Source of the DNA: an uncultured Clostridia bacterium
GTDB taxonomy: Bacteria > Bacillota_I > Bacilli_A > RF39 > UBA660
DNA: 32,964 nt
Assembly (NCBI GenBank): GCA_945871105.1
Contig: CAMBUO010000012.1
Location: 1-32,964 of the forward strand
Direction: 5' to 3'
The stretch's first letter is position 1. Each line of letters begins with the position of its first letter. Below, in pieces: positions 16,984-26,590 of the stretch. Under the pieces are notes generated by a model, which saw nothing but the letters and a program-made list of their open reading frames with translations, did no database searches and had not been told where the DNA came from. The position numbers were made by a program, and so were the translations under genes.

Positions 16984-17733
16984 ATGTTATATATAATTAT
17001 TATAATTGTTGTTTTCATTTTATTAGCTTCTATTAAACAAATTGATGAATATGAAAGAGGAGTTAAGTTTTCTTTTGGTAAATATAGTAAAACTTTAAAT
17101 CCTGGTTGGAAAATAGTTTTACCTATTATTCAATCATTTAAGAAAGTTGATATTCGTACTAAAGTAGTTGATGTTCCTGAACAAGATGCAATTACTAGAG
17201 ATAATGTTTCTATTCGTATCAATGCTGTTGTTTATTATAAGATCTTCGATGCTAGTATGGCTATTTTAAATGTTGAGAATTTTTACTATGCTGTTAGTCA
17301 ACTTGCTCAAACAACAATGCGTAATGCTGTTGGAGAAGTTAGTTTAGATGAACTTTTAAGTGAAAGAGAAAAAATAAGTAAAAAGATATGTGAAATAATT
17401 GATAAAGCAACTGATCCATGGGGAATTAAAGTTGAAAATGTTGAATTAAAAGATGTTTCTTTACCAGAAGAAATGAAACGAGTAATTGCCCGTGTAGCTG
17501 AAGCTGAACGTGAAAAACAAGCAGTTATTACCAAGTCTATTGGTGAAGTAGAAGCAAGTAACAACCTAGCTATTGCTGCTCAAAAATTAAATGAAAATCC
17601 AGTAGCTGTTCATTTAAGAACACTTGAAACAATCAATGATTTAAGTAGTGATCAATCTAATACCGTTATCTTTGCTTTACCAATTGATGTTTTAAAATCA
17701 TTTGATACTTATAATAAAAAGAATGAAAAATAA
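16984..17733 (+). CDS. SPFH/band 7 (stomatin-like) protein
   Basis: IKQIDEYERGVKFSFGKYSKTLNPGWKIVLPIIQSFKKVDIRTKVVDVPEQDAITRDNVSIRINAVVYYKI. Start revised to 16984 (SD AAGGAG). Confidence 0.9.
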   Translation: MLYIIIIIVVFILLASIKQIDEYERGVKFSFGKYSKTLNPGWKIVLPIIQSFKKVDIRTKVVDVPEQDAITRDNVSIRINAVVYYKIFDASMAILNVENFYYAVSQLAQTTMRNAVGEVSLDELLSEREKISKKICEIIDKATDPWGIKVENVELKDVSLPEEMKRVIARVAEAEREKQAVITKSIGEVEASNNLAIAAQKLNENPVAVHLRTLETINDLSSDQSNTVIFALPIDVLKSFDTYNKKNEK

Positions 17734-17760
17734 AGATTTAGTTTGGGCTAAATCTTTTTT
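17732..17760. terminator. intrinsic terminator
   Basis: AAAGATTTAG tttggg CTAAATCTTT followed by TTT. Confidence 0.8.
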
Positions 17761-18188
17761 TAATATAATTCTGGACACACTCCAGGATCGGGAGCATAAA
17801 AACAATGACTTTTATAACGACCAACTAATCTTTGATTATACCAAAGTGGGACACAGGAATTATTTCCACTTGGGGCATAAAACCATAAAGCATTAGTAGC
17901 AGGAAAATAATATTCACCATCAAGCACTCTTTTAGCTAAATTTTTTTCATTAGTAGTTGGACTAGAATAAAATAAATCACTTTTAACCCCAGCAAAACCT
18001 CCTGGTGATTGAAAAATAGCATCATAAACAGAATCAATATTTTTAAAAGTTAAACAATTAGCTAAAGCTCGATTAACAATAACATTACCAACCATCAACA
18101 TTCCTAGATTGCCTTCCCCAATAGCTTCTGCTCGCATAAGTCTTGCTAGTAACTCTAATTCTTTTTCAGTATAACGTATAATAGGCAT
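17760..18188 (-). CDS. cell wall hydrolase, SleB/CwlJ-like (Hydrolase_2)
   Basis: ELELLARLMRAEAIGEGNLGMLMVGNVIVNRAL...AIFQSPGGFAGVKS...ATNALWFYAP; GGAGGA SD on the minus strand. Confidence 0.85.
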   Translation of the reverse strand: MPIIRYTEKELELLARLMRAEAIGEGNLGMLMVGNVIVNRALANCLTFKNIDSVYDAIFQSPGGFAGVKSDLFYSSPTTNEKNLAKRVLDGEYYFPATNALWFYAPSGNNSCVPLWYNQRLVGRYKSHCFYAPDPGVCPELY

Positions 18189-18249
18189 AAATCCTCCTCT
18201 TTAATATATGTAAACTAATAAAAATATTACCTAAAACTTAAAAATCTTG

Positions 18250-18278
18250 TTGCTAAAAGAAAAACTTTATGTTAAGAT
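18250..18278 (+). promoter_or_regulatory. sigma70-type promoter
   Basis: TTGCTA - 17 nt - TAAGAT. Confidence 0.5.
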
Positions 18279-18307
18279 ATTTATATAATAAGGGATAGTG
18301 GTGTCTA

Positions 18308-19594
18308 GTGAATGATAGTTTAAAAAAATTATTAACCTATATAGAACCAAAAATTTTAAATATTCAAGATAAAAGAGTTGAGATATTATCTTTAGGTGAT
18401 TCTTATAAAACTTTAAAAGAAATAGTAGATTTAGGTCAAAACTCATATCGTGATATTTTAGAATTTTATGATCAAGATTTTATTATTCGTTGTATTAAAA
18501 TAAGTAACGATAATTATATCAATAATCTTGAATTATATAAAAGTTCTAAATATTTACTGAGAAAAAATGATTCTAATTTATTAGAATTACCTCAATATAA
18601 ACAAGCTATTTCTTATATGGAACGTTTATTTACTTATTTAATAGATTTATATCATCAAACTAAATTAGATTATGATAATTTAAAAGAAGAATTAGAAAAA
18701 CTAGAAATATTAAATAAATATTATTTATTATTTACTAAAGAAAACTTTTTTGTTGATGATATCGAAGAATTTATATTATTTATGCAACTAGTTGATATTC
18801 CTGAAATAGATAAATTAAATTTATTAATATTAGTAAGTAAATTTAATGTTAAAACTTATACTTTAACTAATGATGTAATCATAGCCCCTGATATTTATCT
18901 ATCAGATATTAAAAGTATATTACAGAATAATCAAGAGAAACTAGATAATAATTTAGTAAATGATAATAACTTAGAACTTGATAATAAAATATTATTTTTA
19001 GAATCAGGAGAAAAATCTTTAATTGAAAAAGAAAAATATTTAATTACTAAGATAAATAATCTTTATAAGCAAAAAGAATATAATAAGATTTCTAAATATT
19101 ACAATAGTTATTTAGAAATAGAAGATTACTTAAATGAGTTTGAAAAACAAAAAGTTAAATATAGTGATAATTATTATAAAAATATTATTTTTACGAAAAA
19201 AGAAGATAAATTATTAATTGATGATTATTTAACTAAATGTTCTACTAAATATAAAAGTTGTATTTATAAAAATTTATTAGATATTGAAACAAATAAAGAA
19301 TTATTTTTACCTGATTATAAATATAAAGATTATTACTTTTATTTAAAAAAAGAATTTATTGTTAAAACTATTTATATGTTTTTAGATAATGGTAATGTGC
19401 TTATAATAGGTGCAATTGATAAAAATGCTGATTTAGAAAAATATTTGGAAGATAATTTTGAATATATTAAGAAAACTTTAAAATTAGTTAGTAAGTATGC
19501 AAATAATTTAGAAAGAGATATTTTCTTAAAAAATATAAAAGTAGAAGATTTAGTATTAACTATAGACTTGGATACTTTAGATATGGAGGAATAA
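18308..19594 (+). CDS. uncharacterised helical protein
   Basis: 428-aa ORF, possible GTG start, coding-like; no domain recognised. Confidence 0.6.
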   Translation: MNDSLKKLLTYIEPKILNIQDKRVEILSLGDSYKTLKEIVDLGQNSYRDILEFYDQDFIIRCIKISNDNYINNLELYKSSKYLLRKNDSNLLELPQYKQAISYMERLFTYLIDLYHQTKLDYDNLKEELEKLEILNKYYLLFTKENFFVDDIEEFILFMQLVDIPEIDKLNLLILVSKFNVKTYTLTNDVIIAPDIYLSDIKSILQNNQEKLDNNLVNDNNLELDNKILFLESGEKSLIEKEKYLITKINNLYKQKEYNKISKYYNSYLEIEDYLNEFEKQKVKYSDNYYKNIIFTKKEDKLLIDDYLTKCSTKYKSCIYKNLLDIETNKELFLPDYKYKDYYFYLKKEFIVKTIYMFLDNGNVLIIGAIDKNADLEKYLEDNFEYIKKTLKLVSKYANNLERDIFLKNIKVEDLVLTIDLDTLDMEE

Positions 19595-21865
19595 ATGCAA
19601 GATAGATTAATTAAAATTTTAACTGTTAAAATAGAAGCTATTAATAAAAATATAGATAATTTGAATTATTTAAATGGAGAATTATTAAAAAATAATAATG
19701 ATTTAGATTATATTAATGATAAGATTAGTATTTTTAAGACTAAAGATATTTTAAATTTTGATAAAATTGAAAAAGAAGATTTTGAAAAGATACTTTTAAT
19801 GGTTGATCCTAGCATAAAGGAAATATTTAGTGATAAAACTTGTAATTATCAAGGAATTATGTATATTATTAAAGGTATTAGAGAAGGTATTAGTTTAGAA
19901 TTAACAGCTAATCAAGAAGAAGCTATTTTAAAATTTATTGAGTCCTTAAATGTTAAAAGTGAAGAATTAAATGAAACTATTCAAAATCTTGAAGAAAGTA
20001 AAGAAAGATTACCAGAAGTAAATTTAAATGTTTTAGAAGAATCTTTAGAAAATTATCAAAGAATAGTTAATAAATTAAGAGAAAATGAATATTTAGTTGA
20101 AATTGAGGAAGTAGTAGATGCTTTAGAATTTTCTAATTTACCTATGGAAGAAAAAATTGATATATTTAGTTATATTTTAAAATATAATCGTGATATTTAT
20201 GAATCGATGCCAAAAGAAGAAAAAGATACAACTAATCAAGAAGATGAGTTTAATGAAGTTAAAATAACTGATTTAAATCATGAAGATACTGATTTCTTTG
20301 AAGAAAAAGATTTTGAATTACCTAAGTTTTCTATGAATAAGTTAAATTCTTCAGAAGATGAAGAAAAAGTAAAAATAAATTTAAATAATACGATTGATTT
20401 AGAAGATATTATTCAAAAAATAGATGATAAAATTAAAGAATTAGATGCTAATACTAGTAATAATAGTATAAATAATGATGAATTAGATGCTAAAGAAGAA
20501 AAGTCAGAACCTATTAAAGAGGTAGAAGTAAAAGAAGATAATAATCCTCTTGAAGGAATTAATTTTGAAGATTTTAAATTACCTGAATCTGTTGATACAA
20601 CTATTGCTTCTCCAACTTTTAAAATTGATCCTAATATGGAAATGCCAAAAGAAAATGATACAACAAAATTAAATCGTGATGTTTTTGTTCCTCAAGATTT
20701 AACTATTGATGTTCCTGAAGAACTAGAAAGTATTCAACAAGATGGTGAATTACCAATTGAAGAACCAAAGATAGAAGTTACTACACCAGATAATTTACCC
20801 GAAGAAACTTTAAAAGAAACTGAAGAAATTGTTACTGATAATGTAGAAACTAAACAAAATATTTCGGAAACTAATCAAACTATATTAGAAAACTATCAAG
20901 TTCTTGATTTATTTAAAGAATATCCGGATATAATTGATGATACTTTAAAACTTAATAGTTCTAATTTAGAAAGAATCTTAGAAATAATTAAAAATGATTT
21001 ATCTTTAAAAGAAGAAGAATTTAAGAAAGTTTTAAATATTACTTTAGAAACTCTTCCAGGTATTTTTATGAATGATATTATGGCAACAACATTTATAAAT
21101 GATATTGAATTCTTTAAAGAATATAAAATTAATATAATTAATTTATTTGATAATTATCGTGAACTATTAATAATTGATAATAATATTTTAAAAGAAAATT
21201 ATAAGATAGTTACTAGTTACCAGTTAGAACTTAATAATGATAATGTTAAATATTTATTAGCTAATAAAAAGGTTTTAGATAACTTAGATTATTATATTGA
21301 AGCTATGGGACATGAAAAAGCTTTCTTAGGTAGAGAACAAAGTTTTGATGGTGTTGAATATATAAAAAAATATCCTTATAAATTAAATATGATAACAAGA
21401 GATGCTTTAATGAAATTACGTTATTCTAGTGAGAATAATTTAAGAATATATGGAAGTAAACCTGGTATCTTGGCTGGTGAAATAGCTAATCCAAAAGTTG
21501 ATATTCTTACTTTACCTAATGAATATATTAATTTATATTTCGATAATGAATATGAATTTATTGATCGAAGTGATATGGAAAAATTATTAATAGATATTTA
21601 TAATAATCATAATATTGATTTAAATATGGATGAATATTTAGAAAAATTAGATAAATTATATAAAATAAGTGATTTAAGATATAAGATTAATAATATTTAT
21701 TTATCAAGAATTAAAACTATTCGTATTTATAATTATTTAAAAACGAGAAGTATTCCTGTAAAAGAAGCTTTAATTATTGCTTTAACTTACCATAGTGTAA
21801 TTAAAAGAGATGAATATAAAGAAATTGAAAAACAAATTACTAAATTGGTAGAAGGAGGTAATTAA
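19595..21865 (+). CDS. uncharacterised protein: coiled-coil N-terminus, acidic linker, helical-repeat C-terminus
   Basis: Start directly abuts the previous stop (TAAATG); upstream GGAGG SD. Confidence 0.7.
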   Translation: MQDRLIKILTVKIEAINKNIDNLNYLNGELLKNNNDLDYINDKISIFKTKDILNFDKIEKEDFEKILLMVDPSIKEIFSDKTCNYQGIMYIIKGIREGISLELTANQEEAILKFIESLNVKSEELNETIQNLEESKERLPEVNLNVLEESLENYQRIVNKLRENEYLVEIEEVVDALEFSNLPMEEKIDIFSYILKYNRDIYESMPKEEKDTTNQEDEFNEVKITDLNHEDTDFFEEKDFELPKFSMNKLNSSEDEEKVKINLNNTIDLEDIIQKIDDKIKELDANTSNNSINNDELDAKEEKSEPIKEVEVKEDNNPLEGINFEDFKLPESVDTTIASPTFKIDPNMEMPKENDTTKLNRDVFVPQDLTIDVPEELESIQQDGELPIEEPKIEVTTPDNLPEETLKETEEIVTDNVETKQNISETNQTILENYQVLDLFKEYPDIIDDTLKLNSSNLERILEIIKNDLSLKEEEFKKVLNITLETLPGIFMNDIMATTFINDIEFFKEYKINIINLFDNYRELLIIDNNILKENYKIVTSYQLELNNDNVKYLLANKKVLDNLDYYIEAMGHEKAFLGREQSFDGVEYIKKYPYKLNMITRDALMKLRYSSENNLRIYGSKPGILAGEIANPKVDILTLPNEYINLYFDNEYEFIDRSDMEKLLIDIYNNHNIDLNMDEYLEKLDKLYKISDLRYKINNIYLSRIKTIRIYNYLKTRSIPVKEALIIALTYHSVIKRDEYKEIEKQITKLVEGGN

Positions 21866-21866
21866 A

Positions 21867-22169
21867 ATGGATTTTTTGAAACAATTAGGTTATACTGAAC
21901 AAGATATTAATGATATTAAAGATTATAATTATGATTATACTTTAGATAATATTATTATAAATAAAGAAAAAGTAGAAGATATTATTGAATATTTACTTAG
22001 TATTGGGATTGAAAGAAATACGATTAAAGAAATATTTATGTATCAAGTAGGGTTATTTTTTAAATCAAAAGAGGAAATTAAAACTTCTTTTGATGAATAT
22101 GAAATAGATTCTATTGTTAAATCTTTAAATTATGATGTTAATAATATTGAATTAATTGATTTTATTTAA
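21867..22169 (+). CDS. small helical protein
   Basis: GGAGG SD overlapping the end of the previous gene; resembles the helical repeats of the preceding C-terminus. Confidence 0.6.
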   Translation: MDFLKQLGYTEQDINDIKDYNYDYTLDNIIINKEKVEDIIEYLLSIGIERNTIKEIFMYQVGLFFKSKEEIKTSFDEYEIDSIVKSLNYDVNNIELIDFI

Positions 22170-22177
22170 AATAATTC

Positions 22178-22206
22178 TTGCAATTTGGAGCAAAATAAGT
22201 TAAAAT
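22178..22206 (+). promoter_or_regulatory. sigma70-type promoter
   Basis: TTGCAA - 17 nt - TAAAAT. Confidence 0.65.
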
Positions 22207-22220
22207 ATCGAGATAAGAAA

Positions 22221-22261
22221 GGAGTAACTATATTATATTTTTAAGTAGTTACTCTCTTTTT
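22221..22261 (+). promoter_or_regulatory. terminator-like hairpin in the 5' leader (candidate attenuator)
   Basis: GGAGTAACTA (22221-22230) / TAGTTACTCT (22246-22255) followed by CTTTTTA; lies between the promoter and the methyltransferase start. Confidence 0.55.
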
Positions 22262-22277
22262 ACGTTTTTGGAGGAAT

Positions 22278-22868
22278 ATGGGGCATTATTTTTTAAATGA
22301 TGATAATTTAAAAAGTGAAATAAAAGAATTTAAAGTAATTATTTCTAATCAGGAATTTATTTTTAAAACTGATAATGGGGTTTTTTCCAAAGGTGAACTT
22401 GATTATGGTACTTATTTATTATTAGAGACTGTTTTAAAAGAAAATATTTTTGGTCATGTTTTGGATTTAGGTTGTGGATATGGACCAATTGGAATTATTA
22501 TTTCTAAACTTAAAGATTGTAAAGTTACCATGGTTGATGTTAATAACCGAGCTATTCATTTAACAAAGATGAATATAAAAGAAAATAAATGTTTAAATAC
22601 TGTAGCTTTAAATAGTGATGGTTTTAGTAATATAGAACAAAAATTTGATTTTATAATAACTAATCCACCTATTCGAGTTGGTAAAGAAAAATTATATAGT
22701 TTATTTATAGAAGCAAAGAAATATTTGAATGAATTAGGGGTTATTTATTTAGTTATTAGAAAAGAACAAGGGGCTAAATCTTTTATAAAAGATATGAGTA
22801 ATTATTATCAAGTTGACGTTTTAAATAAAAGTAAAGGTTTTTGCATAATTTCTTTAAAATGTTGTTGA
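22278..22868 (+). CDS. class I SAM-dependent methyltransferase, RsmC/YbxB-like
   Basis: GHVLDLGCGYGPIGIIISK...DFIITNPPIRVGKEKLYSLFIEAKKYLNELGVIYLVIRKEQGA; location directly before rpoB. Confidence 0.85.
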   Translation: MGHYFLNDDNLKSEIKEFKVIISNQEFIFKTDNGVFSKGELDYGTYLLLETVLKENIFGHVLDLGCGYGPIGIIISKLKDCKVTMVDVNNRAIHLTKMNIKENKCLNTVALNSDGFSNIEQKFDFIITNPPIRVGKEKLYSLFIEAKKYLNELGVIYLVIRKEQGAKSFIKDMSNYYQVDVLNKSKGFCIISLKCC

Positions 22869-22893
22869 CTATTGAAGAAAATTGTGTTATTAA
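22865..22893 (+). promoter_or_regulatory. promoter upstream of rpoB
   Basis: TTGACT - 17 nt - TATTAA, overlapping the methyltransferase stop codon. Confidence 0.5.
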
Positions 22894-22963
22894 TATAAAT
22901 TGGCGGCGTATTATAAATTGTTAATATGTTAGGAAAAAAATTAGTGTATAGGGGTGAATTTTA

Positions 22964-25900
22964 ATGGCTTATAAGCTTATTAATTGTGGCGATTATCGTC
23001 AAAGAAGATCCTTTTCAAGGATAAAAAATACTTATGAATTAAAAGACTTGCTAGAAATTCAAAAGAAGAGTTATCAATGGTTTATTGAAACAGGTATTAA
23101 AGAGGTATTTGAGGATTTATTCCCCGTAGAAAATTTTTCTGGTACTTTATCTTTAGAATTTGGTGATTACCATTTTGATGAACCTAGATATTCTATTAAA
23201 GAAAGTAAAGATCGTGAAACTACTTATTCAGCACCTTTAAAAGTTGAAGTAAGATTATTTAATCACGAAACAGGGGAAGTTAAAGAACAAGAAATATTTT
23301 TAGGTGATATGCCTATTATGACTGACAGTGGAACTTTTATTATTAATGGAGCTGAACGTGTTATTGTTAGCCAATTAGTAAGAAGTCCTAGTGTTTATTT
23401 TAATCGTGAGATTGATAAAAATGGTCGTAGTGTAATTACTTCACAAATTATTCCAACTCGTGGTACTTGGTTAGAATTTGAAACTGATGCAAGAGATGTT
23501 GTGTATGTACGAATTGATCGTACTAGAAAAGTACCTCTTACTACACTTTTAAGAGCTTTTGGTTTATCAAGCGATGAAGATATTTACAAAGTATTTGGTA
23601 AAGATGAATATTTAGAAAATACCATTGCAAAAGATTCAACTAGAAATACGGATGAAGCTTTAATTGAAATTTATGAAAAATTAAGACCAGGTGAACCAGC
23701 TACTTTAGATAGTTCAAAGAATCAATTAATTACAAGATTTTTTGATGAATTCCGTTATGATTTAGCCAAAGTAGGACGTTATAAATTTAATCGTAAATTA
23801 AATGTTACAGATCGTTTATTAGATCAAACTTTAGCTGAAGATATTATTATTGATGGGGAAGTTAAATTTGCTAAAGATACTGTTATTAATAAAGATATAG
23901 TTGAAGAATTAAAAGAAATATTTAATAATGGTTATAATTTAACAGAAGTTAAAATTAATAATGATTTAGATAGTAATAATAAGGTTCAAACTATTAAAAT
24001 TTACAATCCTAATAATAAAAAAGAAAAATTAATTGTTATTGGTAATGACTTTAATATAGATGTTAGGCGTTTAACTATTTCTGATTTTTATGCTTCAGTT
24101 TCTTATTATTTAAATTTACTACATGGTGTTGGTAATTTTGATGAAATTGATCATTTAGGAAATCGTCGAATTAGACAAGTTGGTGAGTTATTACAAAATC
24201 AATTCCGTATTGGGGTTGCTCGTATGGAAAGAGTTATTCGTGAACGTATGACAACGCAAGAAATGGATGAAGTAACTCCAAAAACTTTAATTAATATAAG
24301 ACCTGTTACAGCTGCTATGAAAGAATTCTTTGGTAGTAGTCAATTATCACAATTCATGGATCAAACTAACCCATTAGCTGAATTAACTAATAAAAGAAGA
24401 TTATCAGCTTTAGGTCCAGGTGGATTATCAAGAGATAGAGCTGGGGTTGAAGTACGTGATGTTAATCCTAGTCATTATGGTAGAATTTGTCCAATTGAAT
24501 CACCAGAAGGACAAAATATTGGACTTATTACGTCTTTAGCTAGTTATGCTAAGGTTGATGATTATGGATTTATTATGACTCCATATCGTCGTGTTATTGA
24601 TCGTAAATTAACTGATGAAGTTAAATATTTAACTGCTGATGAAGAAGCCGAATTTATTATTTCTCAAGCAACAATAGAAACAGATGATGATAATCGTATT
24701 GTTCCTGATCAAGTAACAGCAAGATATAAAGGTGAAAATATTTTAGCTAAATCTGATAATGTTGATTATGTTGATGTTTCTCCACAACAAGTAGTAGCAG
24801 TTACAACAAGTTGTATTCCATTCTTGGAACATGATGATGCTACCCGTGCTTTGATGGGTGCTAACATGCAACGTCAATCCGTACCTTTATTAAGATCAGA
24901 AGCTCCATTTATTGGAACAGGAGTTGAGTATATTGCAGCTAAAGATTCAGGTGCTGTCATTGTTTCTAAAGCTGATGGTGTAGTTGATTATGTTGATTCT
25001 AAAAAAATAGTTGTAAAAAATGCTTTAGGTCAAGATGTATATCATTTAGCTAATTATGAATTATCTAATGCCGGAACTTGTCAACATCATCGTCCAATTG
25101 TTCGTTGTGGTGATACAGTTAAACGTGGTCAAGTTATTGCTGATGGACCAAGTACTGATAAAGGAGAATTAGCATTAGGTAAAAATGTAGTTGTAGCTTT
25201 CATGACTTTCAATGGTTATAACTATGAAGATGCTGTTATTTTAAATGAAAATTTAGTAAAAGATGATGTTTATACATCACTTCATATGGAAGATTATCAA
25301 ATGCAATGTCGTGATACTAAGTTAGGACCAGAAGAGATTACTAGAGATATTCCAAATGTTTCAGAAGAAGCTCGTAAAAACTTAGATGAAAATGGTATTG
25401 TTATGATAGGAACCGAAGTTAAGGAAGGTGATATCTTAGTTGGTAAAGTAACACCAAAAGGTATGGCTGAACTTACAAGTGAAGAAAAACTATTACATGC
25501 TATTTTTGGTGAAAAAACACGTGAAGTTCGTGATACATCATTACGTGTTCCACATGGTGGAGATGGTATTGTTCATGATGTTAAAATTTATTCTCGTAAA
25601 GAAAATGATGAATTACCAGCTGGTGTATCAAAAGTAATTAGAATTTATATTATTCAAAAACGTAAGATTCAAGTTGGAGATAAAATGTCTGGTCGTCATG
25701 GTAACAAAGGTGTAATTTCCTTAATTTTACCTCAAGAAGATATGCCATTCTTACCAGATGGAACACCAGTTGATATTATGTTAAATCCAATGGGTGTACC
25801 AAGTCGTATGAATATTGGACAAATTTTGGAATTACACTTAGGTTATGCAGCTAAGAAATTGAATGTTCATGTTGCAACGCCAGTATTTGATGGAGCTAAA

Positions 25901-26590
25901 TCTGAAGATATTCAAGCCATGATGGCTGAAGCTGGAATGGATCCAGATGGTAAAACTGTTCTATATAATGGACGTACGGGAGAACCATTTGAAAATCGTG
26001 TAGCTGTTGGTGTTATGTATATGATTAAATTACATCACATGGTTGATGATAAATTACATGCAAGATCAACAGGACCATACAGTTTAGTTACGCAACAACC
26101 TTTAGGTGGAAAAGCTCAATTTGGTGGTCAAAGATTTGGAGAAATGGAAGTTTGGGCTTTATATGCTTATGGTGCTGCTCATACTTTACAAGAAATTTTA
26201 ACGGTTAAGTCCGATGATATTATTGGTCGTGTTAAAGTTTATGAAGCAATTGTTAAAGGTCAAGATATTAATCAAGCCGGCGTACCAGAATCATTTAGAG
26301 TTTTAATGAAAGAATTCCAAGCTTTAGGTCTTGATATAAAAATTGTAAACGATGACAATGAAGTACTTGATTTAAAACAAATCGAAGAAGAAGAATATAA
26401 AGATGATATTAAATTAGATATTGATGAAATCGAATTACCACCAGAAACGGAAGAAGATCAAGAAGATTTTGATGATGAAGACGATTTTAATGATGAAGAA
26501 GATTTTGACGATGAAGATAATTTTGATGATGAAGACTTCGAAGAAGAAAATGAAGAATTTGAAGAATTAGAAGAAGGAGGGGATTTCTAA
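22964..26590 (+). CDS. rpoB: DNA-directed RNA polymerase subunit beta
   Basis: Full-length RpoB hallmarks, e.g. [55 protein letters not shown]. Confidence 0.98.
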   Translation: MAYKLINCGDYRQRRSFSRIKNTYELKDLLEIQKKSYQWFIETGIKEVFEDLFPVENFSGTLSLEFGDYHFDEPRYSIKESKDRETTYSAPLKVEVRLFNHETGEVKEQEIFLGDMPIMTDSGTFIINGAERVIVSQLVRSPSVYFNREIDKNGRSVITSQIIPTRGTWLEFETDARDVVYVRIDRTRKVPLTTLLRAFGLSSDEDIYKVFGKDEYLENTIAKDSTRNTDEALIEIYEKLRPGEPATLDSSKNQLITRFFDEFRYDLAKVGRYKFNRKLNVTDRLLDQTLAEDIIIDGEVKFAKDTVINKDIVEELKEIFNNGYNLTEVKINNDLDSNNKVQTIKIYNPNNKKEKLIVIGNDFNIDVRRLTISDFYASVSYYLNLLHGVGNFDEIDHLGNRRIRQVGELLQNQFRIGVARMERVIRERMTTQEMDEVTPKTLINIRPVTAAMKEFFGSSQLSQFMDQTNPLAELTNKRRLSALGPGGLSRDRAGVEVRDVNPSHYGRICPIESPEGQNIGLITSLASYAKVDDYGFIMTPYRRVIDRKLTDEVKYLTADEEAEFIISQATIETDDDNRIVPDQVTARYKGENILAKSDNVDYVDVSPQQVVAVTTSCIPFLEHDDATRALMGANMQRQSVPLLRSEAPFIGTGVEYIAAKDSGAVIVSKADGVVDYVDSKKIVVKNALGQDVYHLANYELSNAGTCQHHRPIVRCGDTVKRGQVIADGPSTDKGELALGKNVVVAFMTFNGYNYEDAVILNENLVKDDVYTSLHMEDYQMQCRDTKLGPEEITRDIPNVSEEARKNLDENGIVMIGTEVKEGDILVGKVTPKGMAELTSEEKLLHAIFGEKTREVRDTSLRVPHGGDGIVHDVKIYSRKENDELPAGVSKVIRIYIIQKRKIQVGDKMSGRHGNKGVISLILPQEDMPFLPDGTPVDIMLNPMGVPSRMNIGQILELHLGYAAKKLNVHVATPVFDGAKSEDIQAMMAEAGMDPDGKTVLYNGRTGEPFENRVAVGVMYMIKLHHMVDDKLHARSTGPYSLVTQQPLGGKAQFGGQRFGEMEVWALYAYGAAHTLQEILTVKSDDIIGRVKVYEAIVKGQDINQAGVPESFRVLMKEFQALGLDIKIVNDDNEVLDLKQIEEEEYKDDIKLDIDEIELPPETEEDQEDFDDEDDFNDEEDFDDEDNFDDEDFEEENEEFEELEEGGDF

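Noticed and set aside
17307-17564. Minus-strand ORF of 85 aa
   Set aside because: Antisense to the conserved SPFH domain.
17702-17896. Plus-strand ORF of 64 aa
   Set aside because: Overlaps the stomatin-gene end, its terminator and the SleB-like gene on the other strand.
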